Below are positions 23,092 to 35,321 of a DNA stretch of 56,963 nt, in pieces; positions within the stretch are counted from its first letter, which is position 1; the number at the start of each line of letters is the position of its first letter. Position numbers and translations under genes: made by a program. The DNA is from Hysterium pulicare CBS 123377. Taxonomy: Eukaryota; Ascomycota; Dothideomycetes; Hysteriales; Hysteriaceae. The notes beneath the pieces are model-generated. The model was not told the DNA's origin and did not search any database. It worked only from the letters and a program-made list of their open reading frames with translations. The stretch is from contig AJFK01000079.1 in NCBI GenBank assembly GCA_000467715.1, forward strand, positions 1 to 56,963, in the 5' to 3' direction.

Positions 23092-23953
23092 TAGGAACAG
23101 TAACCTTAGTCACTTCTTCGGCCTACTCAAATTGAACATACCTTCGGCATTCTGGAATGTTCCTATTATGTGCCCACCATCGCGAACTTTCCCATGGCGC
23201 GACTGAATTCAAGGACCCATCTCGACGGAAAAGCATGCGCAGGCATGCCCTGCCATACTCGTAGAGTGGATCACTGTTATTGAAGACTGATATGAAGAGC
23301 AGTTTTGCGGAGCTAAAGTGGCCATAGTTTTATCTTTCTTTACAGACATCTACTGGGCGAGGGCTCCACGTTCCTGCACATTCGACAACAGAAGGTGATG
23401 TGAGGGTGATAATTTATTAGCTTTCAGTTCATTTTTTCTGCATATACAACAAAAAAAGGGTCACACGCATGACATCCGGCATTTTGGATGTTCGATGATG
23501 GTTAGAAATTTCTTTAGGACCACGTTACCCACATCAAACTGCGTAAATATGCGGACAGGAAGAAGAGTCATCTCGAAGTTGACGCACAGCATAGCCTCTA
23601 ACGAGTCATGACACTCACTATGTGAAACAAGCAACAATTCCAACCACCGCTCAGGACTTTTTCAAGTTTAAATGCCGTAGGCAGACAACAGACGTCATTC
23701 CGAGCTCGCGGACCCGTGGTTGGCAACGAGCAACATAGCGTCCTAGACCAAAATTCTCAAGTGCACTCATCTGCCTCGCATCATGCACTCGTCCGCCTCA
23801 CATCACGACTCCAGATGAACATATTCCAACGAAAGTATATATGGAGCTGTGCTCAGTAATGGAAAATGCTTCCCTCTTCTTATTCTAACTTCTTTTTCAT
23901 CCAGTATATTGGCTTTATCTTCTTCGTTCACCCACCAATCTACAATCACAAAC
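23092..23953. promoter_or_regulatory. Intergenic with TATA-like box before the small ORF
   Basis: Contains the 3' flank of the phosphatase gene and the promoter of the small protein starting at 23,954. A TATATATGG box lies at about 23,836, ~115 bp before the chosen start codon. No other gene recognised. Confidence 0.4.
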
Positions 23954-24529
23954 ATGAGCTCTTCCGAACTCCTTGACATCGCCGATCTTGTTGACACAAT
24001 GGTCCGCGAGATGCGAAATCTCAATACTACTACAGGCGCTTTGCGAAGCGACCTGCTTACTCTGGGGGCTTTAGTGGCTAGCGGTTTGAGTAACCGTCGA
24101 GCTGCCATGCCTACGAATTTGACAAGTTGTCGTGTGCCAAGTTGTCACTGCTATACGTGCATCAAGGGGCGGACCATGCAAGAGAATGGTCGGACGGGTT
24201 TCCAGTCCAGTACTCATTACAACGATGAAGACAGGACGGATAGATGGGGCAGAGATGGAGAAGGATCCAACTATGACGGGCCATGGAGGACCGGCGATAA
24301 CAATGCCAGAAAACGACCTACGTCTGTAAAATCACCATCAGGTCAGCCATCACGGACGCGGCCAAGGCAAGCTAGTTTTTACGACGACCCGGACTTCGCC
24401 ATGAAAAGAGACGAAGAACCCGCAACACACTCCATTGTCTTACCCTTCAAACGTGAGCCAAGCACTTCCATAGACCAGGACGAACAAAATCAGCCCAACC
24501 TAACTTCGACACATTCGGGCCCGGGGTGA
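23954..24529 (+). CDS. Small uncharacterised protein
   Basis: 191 residues from MSSSELLDIADLVDTMV; an upstream in-frame ATG at 23,849 would add 35 hydrophobic residues, but the TATA-like box at 23,836 lies only ~13 bp before it, so the downstream start is preferred. The first ~55 residues look like an amphipathic helix or coiled coil (MVREMRNLNTTTGALRSDLL). Next comes a short Cys/His cluster (CRVPSCHCYTC), then a charged, disordered tail rich in Arg, Asp, Pro and Ser. No family recognised. The Cys cluster may bind a metal (inference). Confidence 0.5.
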   Translation: MSSSELLDIADLVDTMVREMRNLNTTTGALRSDLLTLGALVASGLSNRRAAMPTNLTSCRVPSCHCYTCIKGRTMQENGRTGFQSSTHYNDEDRTDRWGRDGEGSNYDGPWRTGDNNARKRPTSVKSPSGQPSRTRPRQASFYDDPDFAMKRDEEPATHSIVLPFKREPSTSIDQDEQNQPNLTSTHSGPG

Positions 24530-24547
24530 TATACTTGGTGGATAAGG

Positions 24548-24686
24548 TGATTGGCAGAGTTCTGAAAGAGTTAGATCGTTCGTGAATGGGTTACACAGAG
24601 CTGTGGAAGGATGAGGCTAATGGCAGAAGTTCTGAAAGAGTTAATTTTTTCGTGAATAAGCATACAGCGCTGTGGAAGGGTGAGTG
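24548..24686. repeat. Imperfect ~70-bp tandem duplication
   Basis: Two copies of a ~70-bp unit just after the preceding gene's stop codon. Each contains TGGCAGA, GTTCTGAAAGAGTTA, TTCGTGAAT and GCTGTGGAAGG words in the same order. Confidence 0.6.
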
Positions 24687-26148
24687 CGTAATAGATCGTT
24701 TATAGTTTGTTTGATTAACCGCGTGTTTTAGTAACAGTATACACCCTTGATTATTTGATTATATGATAACTCTACGATTATATGGCGCCACATTTCAGCA
24801 ATAATCTATGATACTAGCCACATCATAGATTGACTGTCCAAATAATTGCCAGGCACGGAGAAACTCTAAGAGGCCAATAACCTACAGTATGTCTTCCAAA
24901 AGGGATGATGATTCACGCTTATCTCGCTTCAGCCTTTCTGGTCATTTATGTTTTTGAACTGGGTACTACCTAGATTCATGTCTTATCATCCTACAGCTGG
25001 CCTCTTTGATGGTGTAGAAAGAGATAGAGCGACCACAAGAAAGATCTACTTTAAAAGCGCTAGGAAATCATCTCATCATAGATTGCCGGAAGCTTGTCGG
25101 AACGGAAGAACTACCTCAGGTCGAACTCTGGATTATAAGCTAAAAGGTCTACCACTGATTGTCTTTACTGAAACACGCGGTAAGGGAAAACGTATTTTTA
25201 CTGGTGCTAAGTATGATCCCCTGATTTTGAAAACTGACTCATTCGAGTGAGAATCTGGAGCACATTCTGCAAAGGCAGTTCGGCTATATGATCACATCAA
25301 GTGCTCTTCTATGAATAAAGCATGGCCATCTGTCAACGCTCAAGATCGAGGTTCATATGAACGTGAACTCTAATCAGACGGAGATTAGGCCGGAAGTAGA
25401 CATATGATGTGGTGGATGAGACAAACGTAGATCTCAGCTATGAGGCGTCTCCACATCTTACGAAATCCTACGAGTCACTTACATGGTCTGGTGGCTGAGA
25501 AGCAGGAACTCCAGTTCGGCGCAGAACGCGTATGCAGATGGTTGAGGATATATATGTATGGTAGCCTTTGCCATCTCGGCATCTCCGGATGAACACTGAG
25601 CACAAAACCATCATCGATCAATCAGTTTAAGACTACTGTATCAATCAATTAGTCCATTTGTGCTTAGCCTATACGTGTTAGCGATTATGCGAGCTTTATC
25701 ACTACTTATCTTTCTTCAGATCTTAGAAGCTTCAAAAACCTACAAAAACCAGAACTATGTATATCGTGGGAGTACAGGCAAACAATGACGCTAACTGACG
25801 ACTAGTCCAACCATGACAGCCTTATCCACGGTTGGCTGGTTCAACCACGGGTCGGATTTGATTTCTATGTCAAGTACTAATCTTTGCAAAACTAGCTAAT
25901 AAGGCTCCCTAATACACCACAGCACAGCCAAGACTGTAAGATTCCCCGTGCATGAAATTTTACGATGAGCAACGTTATGGCTCGGCGTTCAGCCGAAAAT
26001 TGAAAGAATCACGGCGGATGTCATTATTAGTTGTACTACAAACTCCCTTGGCTGTGTACGTCTGGAATATATCTATTCTAACATTACTTTCTAAATACCT
26101 ATATGGATAGCATCTTACTTTTAGCCTCGTACAAAGTTGAAATTGGCT
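24687..26148. other. Intergenic, no gene recognised
   Basis: A 100-codon frame at 24,948-25,250 (+) ends in a plausible-looking KLKGLPLIVFTETRGKGK segment but has no homology I recognise and no partner exons. The remainder is unassigned. Confidence 0.3.
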
Positions 26149-26990
26149 TTATAGGCTAGTGGTAAAGAAAGTGGCAGGCGCAGACACTACCTCTGAAAAC
26201 GACGAATTATGACACCCCCCTGTGAATGGTGTATTGAGACTCCATTGTGAGACTCCATTTTGAGACTCCAGTGAGCGGAATACATACGGGAGGGAGGCTA
26301 CACTTCGGCATAACCGGCATCGTGCTGAAGCCGCGGCATCGGAATCTGCGGCAGCGCGGCGGACATATTTCCCACCTATTATTTTTCGAATAAACCCACG
26401 ATACTGGGGTTCGTAAGCCCAAATACGAGAAGTAACTCTTATAAGAGTAGTGATGGAGTGCTTGGGCTCGTGCTCGCCGTCATAGCCCGACGTTGGCATA
26501 CATGCAGGTTTGGACGTTGGTTGTGAGTACGACGGAAGAGCTGTATGCGAGGAGATGCCCAAAAGCCCGAGCATTTCATCATTGTTCGCTGGCAGGAGTG
26601 GGGTCCACGCATTCTCATTTTGCAAGTTGAGGTGCTCCGAAGGAGTGGGTGTCCATACATAAGATGAACCCTTTGCACAGCCTGCAATCAGCAGCGGTAT
26701 TTTTCGGATCACAGGCTCGAAAGTTCCCCGCAAGACCTCCGAAATGCTATGGCGGTAGGTGATAAATAGTAAGTCGCACGTACGTAGACCAGGGCGCTGC
26801 ACGATGCATGCCAAAATGAAGCCGCATCGTCAACCTGCCAAACGTCCCATCCGGTTGGACCGAAAGTTCCGGCACTCCCATGGGATTTGATGACAGCCAT
26901 GCCTTTTCCATTGTTCAAAGAGTCAAAGAGAAGAGGGGCGCTCCGGGGTCGGGGTACCAGCACGAAGGCTCGCAGTTCGTAAAGCAGCAA
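26149..26990 (-). CDS. Doubtful two-exon unknown protein
   Basis: A minus-strand frame (26,990 to ~26,785) includes GTFGPTGWDVWQVDDAASF and meets a GTACGT donor. A CAG acceptor ~100 nt later opens a second frame with SEHLNLQNENAWTPLLPAN and GLLGISSHTALPSYSQPTS down to 26,149. Composition looks protein-like, but no domain is recognised and the joining phase is uncertain. Confidence 0.2.
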
Positions 26991-27323
26991 AGCGGTCAGC
27001 GGCAGTTACTCTTCATCGTTCCTTATTGGATCCTATGGGAGCCCAAGAACCCTGCAGTCACAAATTCAGGCCCATTAGTGCCAGGGCGCTACAACCAAGG
27101 CTACTTTAGCTGCATTTCGGGTTCTGTAACACCTGGGCAGCTACATCATCGAGCACGCGTCTGTCTTCCCGATAAGTATATATCTTCATCGTCGTCCTCC
27201 CAGCAACGAAGTCAGCCTTCAGACCATTCGCACAGCAGCCCACACCCCCACTGCTCCGACACCTAAACACTTATCTGCCTATACTTCTTTGCTCTCGCCA
27301 GACCACCGAACAATATCATCATA
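26991..27323. promoter_or_regulatory. Upstream region of the small Cys-rich gene
   Basis: Contains TATATATCTTC around 27,177 and CT-rich tracts, consistent with a fungal promoter for the gene starting at 27,324. No other feature recognised. Confidence 0.3.
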
Positions 27324-27548
27324 ATGTTCTCCTGTGTCAACTACGAACGAGGCTGCCGAGGCCGCTGCAACCAGCAATCCGGTCGCTGCGACAGCTGTGT
27401 TACCCTCAATCTCAGACAAGTTCGCACTACAAGCTCGTCTTCGATATCCTCTGTCAACCGCAATTCTTCTTCGGGAGCCTACTCAGCTCTCACATCGTCC
27501 TTCGCCGCACTGTCTCAACAATTGTCCAATGGCACCCAGGGTCGGTAG
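27324..27548 (+). CDS. Small Cys-rich protein
   Basis: 74 residues. The N terminus has five Cys at positions 4, 11, 15, 22 and 25 (C-x6-C-x3-C-x6-C-x2-C) with Gly/Arg between them (RGCRGRC, GRCDSC). The rest is a Ser-rich tail. There is no signal peptide, so it is probably an intracellular, possibly zinc-binding protein. The start has an AT-rich leader (CAATATCATCATAATG) typical of fungal starts. An overlapping frame of equal length in another phase (27,334-27,558) lacks such organisation and was not chosen. Function unknown. Confidence 0.4.
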   Translation: MFSCVNYERGCRGRCNQQSGRCDSCVTLNLRQVRTTSSSSISSVNRNSSSGAYSALTSSFAALSQQLSNGTQGR

Positions 27549-30174
27549 TCAAACATGAGGAGCTAGATCTCCTCCACCGATCCCCGATGTTACGACGAAC
27601 ACGAAGACGATGATACGATTAGCGCTCCGAAGCTGCCTTCTAACCACAAGAACGGCCTGGAGAAGTTACATTTCTATGATCTGAAGATCTCTAGGGAAGC
27701 ATAAGATGGAAGGATACCAAGCATTTACAAGGGATGGGCACATTTTTCCGCATCAGTTTTGAGCGAATTCAGCGCAGGCGTTGGAAATGGAGGTGGTTTC
27801 GTTTACAACAACTTAGCAACAACTTAATATCAAGCATCATATGCTATCTCCCAATCTATTGGTATGCAGGTGAAGACATGCAAAACAACAATTCAAGCAT
27901 CTGATCAAGAGTGGTCCTCTTCTATGCCATTCTCCGATTTTCTGCCACCCTGGAGGGTGATGATAGCATATTTCCTAGATCCCGACGACCCTTGACCACC
28001 CTGCAAGCCCTCGACGCCTCCAACCTCGAAATGGCCCGGCTGCATCAACTCTGCTGCAGCATCTCACCTGCCGCCTCCCAAAAGCAGTAGAGAATTCGCA
28101 ACATCACTTTAATGATAATGCTATGCTCCTGCCCTCGACATCCTCCCGATCGTCGGTCATGCCAAACGTCGAGGTTAGGGATCACGACACCTGGTGTTTC
28201 CCGGCAATCGAGGTCTAGACAGATGGATCGGCGATTTGAAGCGCCGGGCGCAAACCACCCTTCCTCGAGGGCGCTGCACGCTGACGTCGATCAGCGGGCG
28301 CTTCCAAGAAAGCCTTTTCCCTGCGTCAACAATGACCTCTTCAACCCCGATTTCACCAGCTACGGACTTTTACTCGGCGCTTTTGGAGCTGGTGGCCCTA
28401 CATAGACGGGCATTGAGCGTTTGAAGATGCGGATTCGGATTGCGGAGGCTAGGTGTCCAGAGAGCTTTTGGGATAACAGTGAGAGGGATAAGTGACGATC
28501 ACTATTTATCTAGCCAATCATGCGTCATAGAAGGCTATCGAATATGCACATATGTTTCTTTCTGCGAAACCCCAATGGTTGTTTCTGATTGGAATGCCGA
28601 AAGGTCAGCTGGGACGACACTATCACAATGGTAGATAGGATCTTCACACTCTCAATTTGCCAGCGTAAAGGCTAAGAAAAGCGGCATCAATTTCTGGCCC
28701 TCTCGACTTACGAAATCCCTCTTCAGGGGTTGAAAATGAAGGTATTCCGTATGCATCAGCTAAAGTACGCTTCCTTCAAATTGCCCCTCAATTCATGCTC
28801 CGCGTGTAGGGCCCGAGAGCAACGAAGCGTAATACAGAGCCTATATCAGAATTATAATTCCGCGTCCTTGGGACTTTCCATTCTTGAGGCCCTTGAGCCG
28901 GCCCTCAAACCGAAATGGCCGCATGGTGGCGTGCGCCTGTTCAGCCTTTAGTACTTTCGCCACTCAAGCAGGGTATTCATTAGCACATGCAGGTGAGCGG
29001 GTAAGTGACAGCTAATACATCAGTTACGGTATAGTAGGACGGCGATGGAGGTGCAGCATGCTGTGGGTATTAGGTTCTTCGAATTGGATCTGATGTATGC
29101 AAATGTCTTCATTCTGATATCATGTTGATGCAGCTGGTAGGGGTAGGAAGAGTGCTTAAGCTTCATACTGCGAAATCCCAAGGATATGGACAGTCTTCGG
29201 TCCTTTTTCCCAACCCTATCGTTCTTCAAGTCTTTCATCCCAGCCTCTTGTTTGCTGATCCTGCGGCTCTGCTTGCTCGTCTTCAACTTCATTCGCTTAA
29301 AGTATGTCCTTTTGACGATTTCCGACAACTCGGTGAGCTTTGCTCGATGTTAGCATCTGTCTTTCATTTGCCGATCATTTGCGAATGCATGCTCAAGCTT
29401 CAGATCCACCTTTTTGCCATGCTCTTTGCGGATTTTCGTGCCGAGAAAGTATATTGATGAAACCCTCTTCCGTCGCGTTCGGCCCGATACTTGTTGCGAT
29501 CTTCTGCATGTTTCGCATACTGTCTAGAATCTTCTAAAAACTTTCTAATGGTCAGCATTGACAGACTGGCGAAGACGTTTGATTCCAGTGGCATCCTTTC
29601 TACGTCTCGAAGTTAAGTCAAGACTGAGGTAGGAGAGCTTGCCATGGTCTCACGTTGCCTGGACTGTACTTGTCGCATTCTCACCATTGATTAAGGATAC
29701 AGTATGGGCTAGTAGAAGAGCCGATGTATCATAAAATGCTACTTTTGTATATGGAAACAGTAATGGAAATGGCATCGAATGTTCCGGGGAGCACGGGAAA
29801 CCTTCTGAAGAAATATCGTAAATACAGGCCGTAAAAAGGGAAGTCCCCTAGGATTTGCAGAGTATTCGAGGTGTTCAGAACACCACTGGTGCGATCCGGC
29901 TCAGTCGTGTTCCGAGGCATCGTGTTTGAAGATGTGGGAAGCGTTTCAAAGATATGCGTAAGCCTCCTCTATCAATACCCAAACAGGAACACTGCTCCAT
30001 TTGAGAACTTGCATCTCTTCTGGGCCCAAGTCCTTCCTAATCGATAGCAGCGTTTGCTTTCTCAGCATTCTCATCTTCTCTTGGCACATATGCCAATCCT
30101 TGAGGCTCTTCATAAGAACCATCTGTTTGGGAAATTTCCTTGAAAGAGTATTCGTCGTGGTCAGGAATCTGACC
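27549..30174. other. Gene-poor stretch with possible coding remnants
   Basis: No intact gene. A strongly charged minus-strand frame between ~29,600 and ~29,020 (with AKLTELSEIVKRTYFKR and QSRRISKQEAGMKDL) is interrupted by a stop and a frame change and may be a gene remnant. A second minus-strand pair of frames at ~30,230-29,946 (SQTDGSYEEPQGLAYVPRE; then LGPEEMQVLKWSSVPVWVL) also looks like a broken coding end. None could be assigned to a family. Confidence 0.25.
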
Positions 30175-32182
30175 ATGGCCGAAGAAGCAGGCAGGCGATC
30201 TGCAGGATCTAATTATCGCGTTCGCTTCCGGCATGGCGTTTGTCCCGCGACGATGGTAACACCGGCAGATTATAAGAAATATGATTTTTTCTTCGAGGAT
30301 GAACAGACATAGATGTCAACAAGAGGGCATGGTGAGTGGAGCTACCACTAATCAAGCAACGATGCTAATACTGGGGAACAGTGGACTTCGTCAACGAGTC
30401 GAAACGATTGCCAAGCGACGCACTCGATCCTGAGAGCGGCATACAAGAGAACAGTCCTCATTCGTCCAACCTGACTACCCCACCAGATCCTTCCAAGGAG
30501 ATCCGGCTGGATTCCCGAAGTGGTGAAGCTTCAGCTTCCCCGAGCGATAGTCTGTTAACTCCCCCCTCATGTCGACGTTGACTGACCAGGCAAAGTCTAT
30601 GTCCTACACGCACGCAGCTCCACGAGCAGGGAACCTTCCGGATCTTTAGGTTTTGAGACTGATCAAGCTCTTGGGGGAAACGAGGTAGCGCGAGATACGC
30701 CATATCAAGAACCCGACTTCGAGAATTTGCGCATATCGGGTAATGCATGAGGCACCAATGAGACTCCTCCATTTCAACCTCAGAGTCCAGGCCACGTCTC
30801 CAGCGGCATGGAACCAACCCAAGAAGATCTGGTCGTTCAAAGATCCAACAGAAGCCCGCCTTTTCCGATTTTTCATCGAATACGTTGGCCGTTGGGTATG
30901 GTCTCTTATCTAGAGGATTTATGGGTAGCCCGGCTAATTAACTGACGATCTAGTACGACATATGCAGTCCAGAGAAGCACTTTCAATATACGGTGCCAAG
31001 AATGGCATTGGCAAGTCCGATGGTCATGAACGCACTTTTGATGATTTCGGGTATGCATCTCGCTCGGATGGATCCGTCTGTCCGCAGAGCGTCATACACC
31101 TACCATGACCGAATGCTGCAGCTCATGATCCCTCGAGTTGCTAAAAATGACGGAATCAAGGACGAAGACCTTCTCGTTTGCGCTATCCTCCTGCGCGGGT
31201 TTGAAATATTTGTTGGTGAGTACACATCATAATTTACGCACTTCAACTGGAATCTGGCAAATGGGATTCTGACTATGCATTCACAGCGGGAACGGATGGA
31301 CAGGGTCCTCTTCCCACCTACGAATTATTCACTGCAGCTGGTGGCTCCCTTGCGAGCACTCGGAGTAGCATAGCCAAAAGCTGTTTCTGGGCACACATTC
31401 GTATGGAATTATACGACTCTCTTATCAAACAGCAAGTCTTGCGCTTCAATCTTGATGACTGCATTTTCCCTGAGATACTAAGTCCACCTAATGATGTCTC
31501 CTGGGTGAATCATATTGTCTGGATAACCGCGCGAGTGCTGAATTGATGTTTTAGTGGCAACCAGGCAGTCGAAGGATGGCGGGAATTGGACACTATGGTT
31601 GATGAATGGGAAGCTTCTAGGCCGAACACTTTCAATCCTACCTTCTATCGCGAAGAGGACATGAGTCAAGGGTGGTATTACCCAGAGATCTGGTATGCTT
31701 ACCCCGAGCATAGTAGGTATTTCCATTTCATGAAGCCATTAAGTAGGCAAGGCTGACTTTGTTCTTTAGTCGACGGCAATCAGCATGTCTTAATATCTCG
31801 CATAGCACTGACTATACATGACCCTACCGTTCCCCGAATGGGGGTTGGCTCAAATGCTGCAAAAGCACGAATCGAGGTAGGTCTTCGAATAACTCCTTCT
31901 CTGCACCTACCTAGCACTAATACATTTCCCACTTACCAGAAAGTTGTCCACGGCTCTATAAAAGCCATCATCGGTATCGCTTTCTCGAATACTGGCCCCT
32001 CACCGTGCCAATTTCTTGCATGCCACGTTGTTCATCCCTGCGGTTCCTGGTTCCACCATAGGTTCGACCAAGAGAGGATGATCGAATTCCTCGAGGAGAT
32101 GGAGAGGGCTGTGTCATGGCCGACCAAAACGTCAGTGCAAATCCTAAAAGAAGAGTGGGGATGGAGTTCTGGCCAAACATGA
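30175..32182 (+). pseudogene. Fungal-specific transcription factor, zinc cluster missing, two internal stops
   Basis: Eight exons with consistent phases: 30175-30331, 30382-30522, 30590-30739, 30786-30895, 30954-31215, 31287-31712, 31770-31876 and 31940-32182 (532 codons). The middle and C-terminal parts match the fungal TF domain 2 (PF11951) type seen in Zn2Cys6 regulators: TEARLFRFFIEYVGRW, then CSPEKHFQYTVPRMA, GMHLARMD, then LFTAAGG, and a C-terminal WFHHRFDQERMIEFLEEME with WPT. Two in-frame stops interrupt it: TAG at 30310-30312 and TGA at 31544-31546, the latter inside a conserved helix (VWITARVLN then CFSGNQAVEGW). No Cys6 zinc cluster is visible upstream, so the DNA-binding end has been lost or lies in an unrecognised exon. 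The fourth intron (30740-30785) is the least certain. It converges with the transporter at 32,394 and may once have regulated it. Confidence 0.7.
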
Positions 32183-32393
32183 TACTACATCGCTCGATTT
32201 TGTACTCCAGCATCAACGTCGAAGACACCTGAAGGGCCGCCGCTAGAGGAAGTTTCATTCACAAAAGTGAGCGTAAGGTACAGTTGAGACAATGCGCAGG
32301 TAGGAATTCTATGACCCGTCATGTCGTTGCGGTAAGAGACAGCACTACTGTTTTCCATTGAAACAACAATACAGTTGATTGTCTATGCATGGC

Positions 32394-34406
32394 CTATAGG
32401 ATATACCTGAAGGTTAAAGCGCGATCCCCCAAAGCGCTCATCTCCTCGGGCGTATAGCCATTATGAGCACCTTCCGCCATTTGCCGATCCCGTTTGGCAT
32501 TAATACGACGATAATTGAAGACGAGAACCAACAGCGCCATAATACCAACCAGAATGAAAGCGAGTTCAAGAGCATGGCCAAGGACGTAGTGAGGAGCGTC
32601 TTTTGCTCGGTAGAAGTTCGAAGCCATAGCTGTACGTCACATGTCAGTAGACTTTTCCCACATGAAGCAGATTTCGAATTTACCTCCTGCAAGGTTACCA
32701 ATGGCAATTTGAATTGCCTGACCCGTTGCACGTTTTGTGCTTCCAGCCAGATCTAGAGCAGATGTCAGCAAATGACAGCCACAAAGACTGGACTCAAGTC
32801 AGACTTACTATTACTCAGCCAAGTAATATTTCCAGGGAACGCAGGGTATAAGGCACAAGCTACAATGAAAACACCGGCGTAGATGACTCCCGGCTTTGAA
32901 ACTTATCAGCAATCGGGCATCAACCAGGGACGGAAGAACAACCTTTGAAGATGAGATGCACATGATAAAACCAATGGCCATAATGCAGAGGCACACCAGG
33001 ATGAACGGTGAGCGCTTTCCGTATCGATCACTCGCATACGCCGTCGCGATCGCCAAAACAGCCGCAGTAACGTAGATTGGAACCGTCAAGAGCTGTGCCG
33101 TCGAGCTGGTATAGCCCAGCGCCTTGATAATTGTGGGCAGGAAAAGCGAAATGCCATAACTAGAAGTTAAAGCACATAAGAACGTGAATCCTGAGGCTCT
33201 GGAAGCTTGTCCACTTACAGAGGAGCAACGATACCCCAATACACCCAGATATCCACCCAAATCTGCCAATCGAGGAACGCAGACTTCACGTGTTTCCACT
33301 GGAACGAATCATCCTGCGCAACCTGCATCTCACCTCTCACCTGGCCTTGATACTTGAGACGGTATACCACAAAGGCTCTTTCTTCAGCCGTCAAGAAGCT
33401 CGCCGTTTCGGGGAAGTCGAAGAGGATAAAGTACGAAGCAATCGCGACGATAACCGTTAATATCCCTTCGAGGATGAAGATCCACCGCCATCCCCTATTT
33501 TGCCAGTCAGTGTTGAAGTACTCTTCACCGATCGGAGGAATCCTACGCTAAGTTTCCAACACCGTCCATGTGGGCTATTCCATATGCGAGAAGGCCAGAG
33601 AAAGCCCCTGCAATACTGGCTGCGCTGAAGAACAATGCCTGACGAACTTGCGCTTCATGACGACAGTACCTGAATGACTTAGAATTTTCTAAAGTCGTAT
33701 TCTGAACCGGAAGACCTTACCACATGGTTATGTAATATGCTACCCCCGGAAACAAACTTTTCGATATTAGCCTGGAGAAGGTGAATCGAAAGGGGTCCTT
33801 CTGCGCCTGGGCGGCACGACCTACCCAGCTTCCGTAACCCCCAAGAACAATCTAGCAATCAACAAACCGTGGTAATTCTGGACGACGCCCCTATAGTTTA
33901 CTATGTCAGCTCTTGTCCAACACTTCTTATCTTTATTTAGAAGTCTTGACATACATGAGTGTCATCACAATTCCCCAGCAGACCATAATCGTCGGCAACC
34001 AAATGCTCGGCCTGAGCTTCTTCAAGAGCAGATTACTCGGGACCTCGAACAATGCATAGGTGAAGAAGAATACAGTCAAGCACCAATTGTACTGGCCAGG
34101 CGTCATATGCAAGTCTTCGGTCAAGCCCTCTATCTTCGCGTTCCCTATGTTTCCTCTGTCGAGGAAAGAGAGTAGATACAAAAGGGCCAGCATGGGAATC
34201 AGTCGCAGATCCATCTTTCGGAGGATTTTCTTCTCGTCGAGGTGGGCGAAGGAGGCGAGAGTGACGCCGGGCGCTGTTGCTAAGGCATCGATTTCGGCGA
34301 TTTGTTCGGATTTGGTGGGTTTGTGGTTGTGGGTTCCATGATGGACGGCGGTGGTTTTGGTGGGAGATGAGGATGAGGATCGTAGCACGTCGGGTTTTTC
34401 GTCCAT
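32394..34406 (-). CDS. MFS transporter, allantoate/nicotinate permease (ACS) family, nine exons
   Basis: Exons: 34406-33955, 33890-33825, 33756-33721, 33669-33547, 33494-33219, 33159-32943, 32893-32809, 32752-32684 and 32629-32394. All junctions are GT-AG, introns are 49-68 nt and every phase agrees, giving 519 residues. Start MDEKPDVLRSSSSS was chosen over an upstream in-frame ATG because the extra 59 residues are not family-like. Signatures of the anion:cation symporter group: LDRGNIGNAKIEGL after helix 1, FEVPSNLLLKKLRPSIW, LGVTEAGLFPGVAYYITMW across three small exons, GWRWIFILEGI, and RATGQAIQIAIGNLAG near helix 11. Relatives (Dal5, Tna1) take up small carboxylates such as allantoate or nicotinate across the plasma membrane; substrate here unknown. 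Intact despite eight introns. Confidence 0.9.
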
Positions 34407-35321
34407 CTTGGTGGCCCTGTCTGGTAGAGTGGACGGTAGAATGGACGGTAGTGGGAGTTTTATGAAGTTGTAGAAGTGAGAAGCCTGGTCTATTAGAAGA
34501 AGACTAGGAATATAGATATCCTCAACCAAAACACAAAAGATGGCCACTGTAGAATACACCAAACGAAAATACCTTTCAAGCAATCATTTCCATCATCGCG
34601 GGGGCAGATCCACCTCTATAAGATCACGCAGCAAGCCTGCAAAGGCGGCACATCCAAAAATCCACTCGGCATTCAAGCCCAATCCACTGAGTCCACTCCG
34701 TTCCGCATGCACCTTTCGAAAAATGACCTCCGAGAACCCTGACGTGGGCCGAGAAAAGCCACCGAATCCAGGCGTCTTGAAGATGTCCCAGGATACGCTG
34801 CCGGCGATCTAAGACCTTGGCGTTGAAATGCGGGGAAGCGTGCCCGGGCTCGATGTCTCTTCCTTTTTAGATTTTACGATGATAGGTAGGACCTTTGGTC
34901 CAGTGAGGAAAGTCTAGAAGGTTTTTGAGCTGAACGTGGAAGTATATCAGTCGGCTTGCCGATTTGCGGGAACTGTGGGAAACTGGTCCACTTCTTCATT
35001 TCCCGAATTGAAGTTGCTAGCGAGAGGTGAAGAAGGACTTGGACACCCAGAAGTGCCAGTACCGCGTGTCGCTGGTATGTACGTTCTTCGCTTCATCTGG
35101 ACCCTGGACCCGAGTATCAGGATGGTCGGTTTCCGAGGAGAGTTTGGGGTTGGGGATGGGGCGCATGCAACGATTGCCGAGAGTTGAATATCTACATCAA
35201 AGAGGGCGTCAGTCTGTAGTAGTTTTACTAAGTTGAAGTTTTGATGTGGGCAGAAGATTTCACGCTGTACACGTTCATATACCTCAGCAACAATCATATA
35301 AAGTTTTGCTAACTGCATGGA
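34407..35321. other. Intergenic, no gene recognised
   Basis: Upstream region of the transporter. A frame around 34,600-34,740 (+) reads TESTPFRMHLSKNDLREP before a stop and may be a small remnant; no family recognised. Confidence 0.3.

Noticed and set aside
31503-31552. A 50-nt GTGAAT...TTTTAG intron around the TGA in the transcription factor
   Set aside because: It would remove conserved helix residues (NHIVWITARVL) and give the wrong downstream frame.
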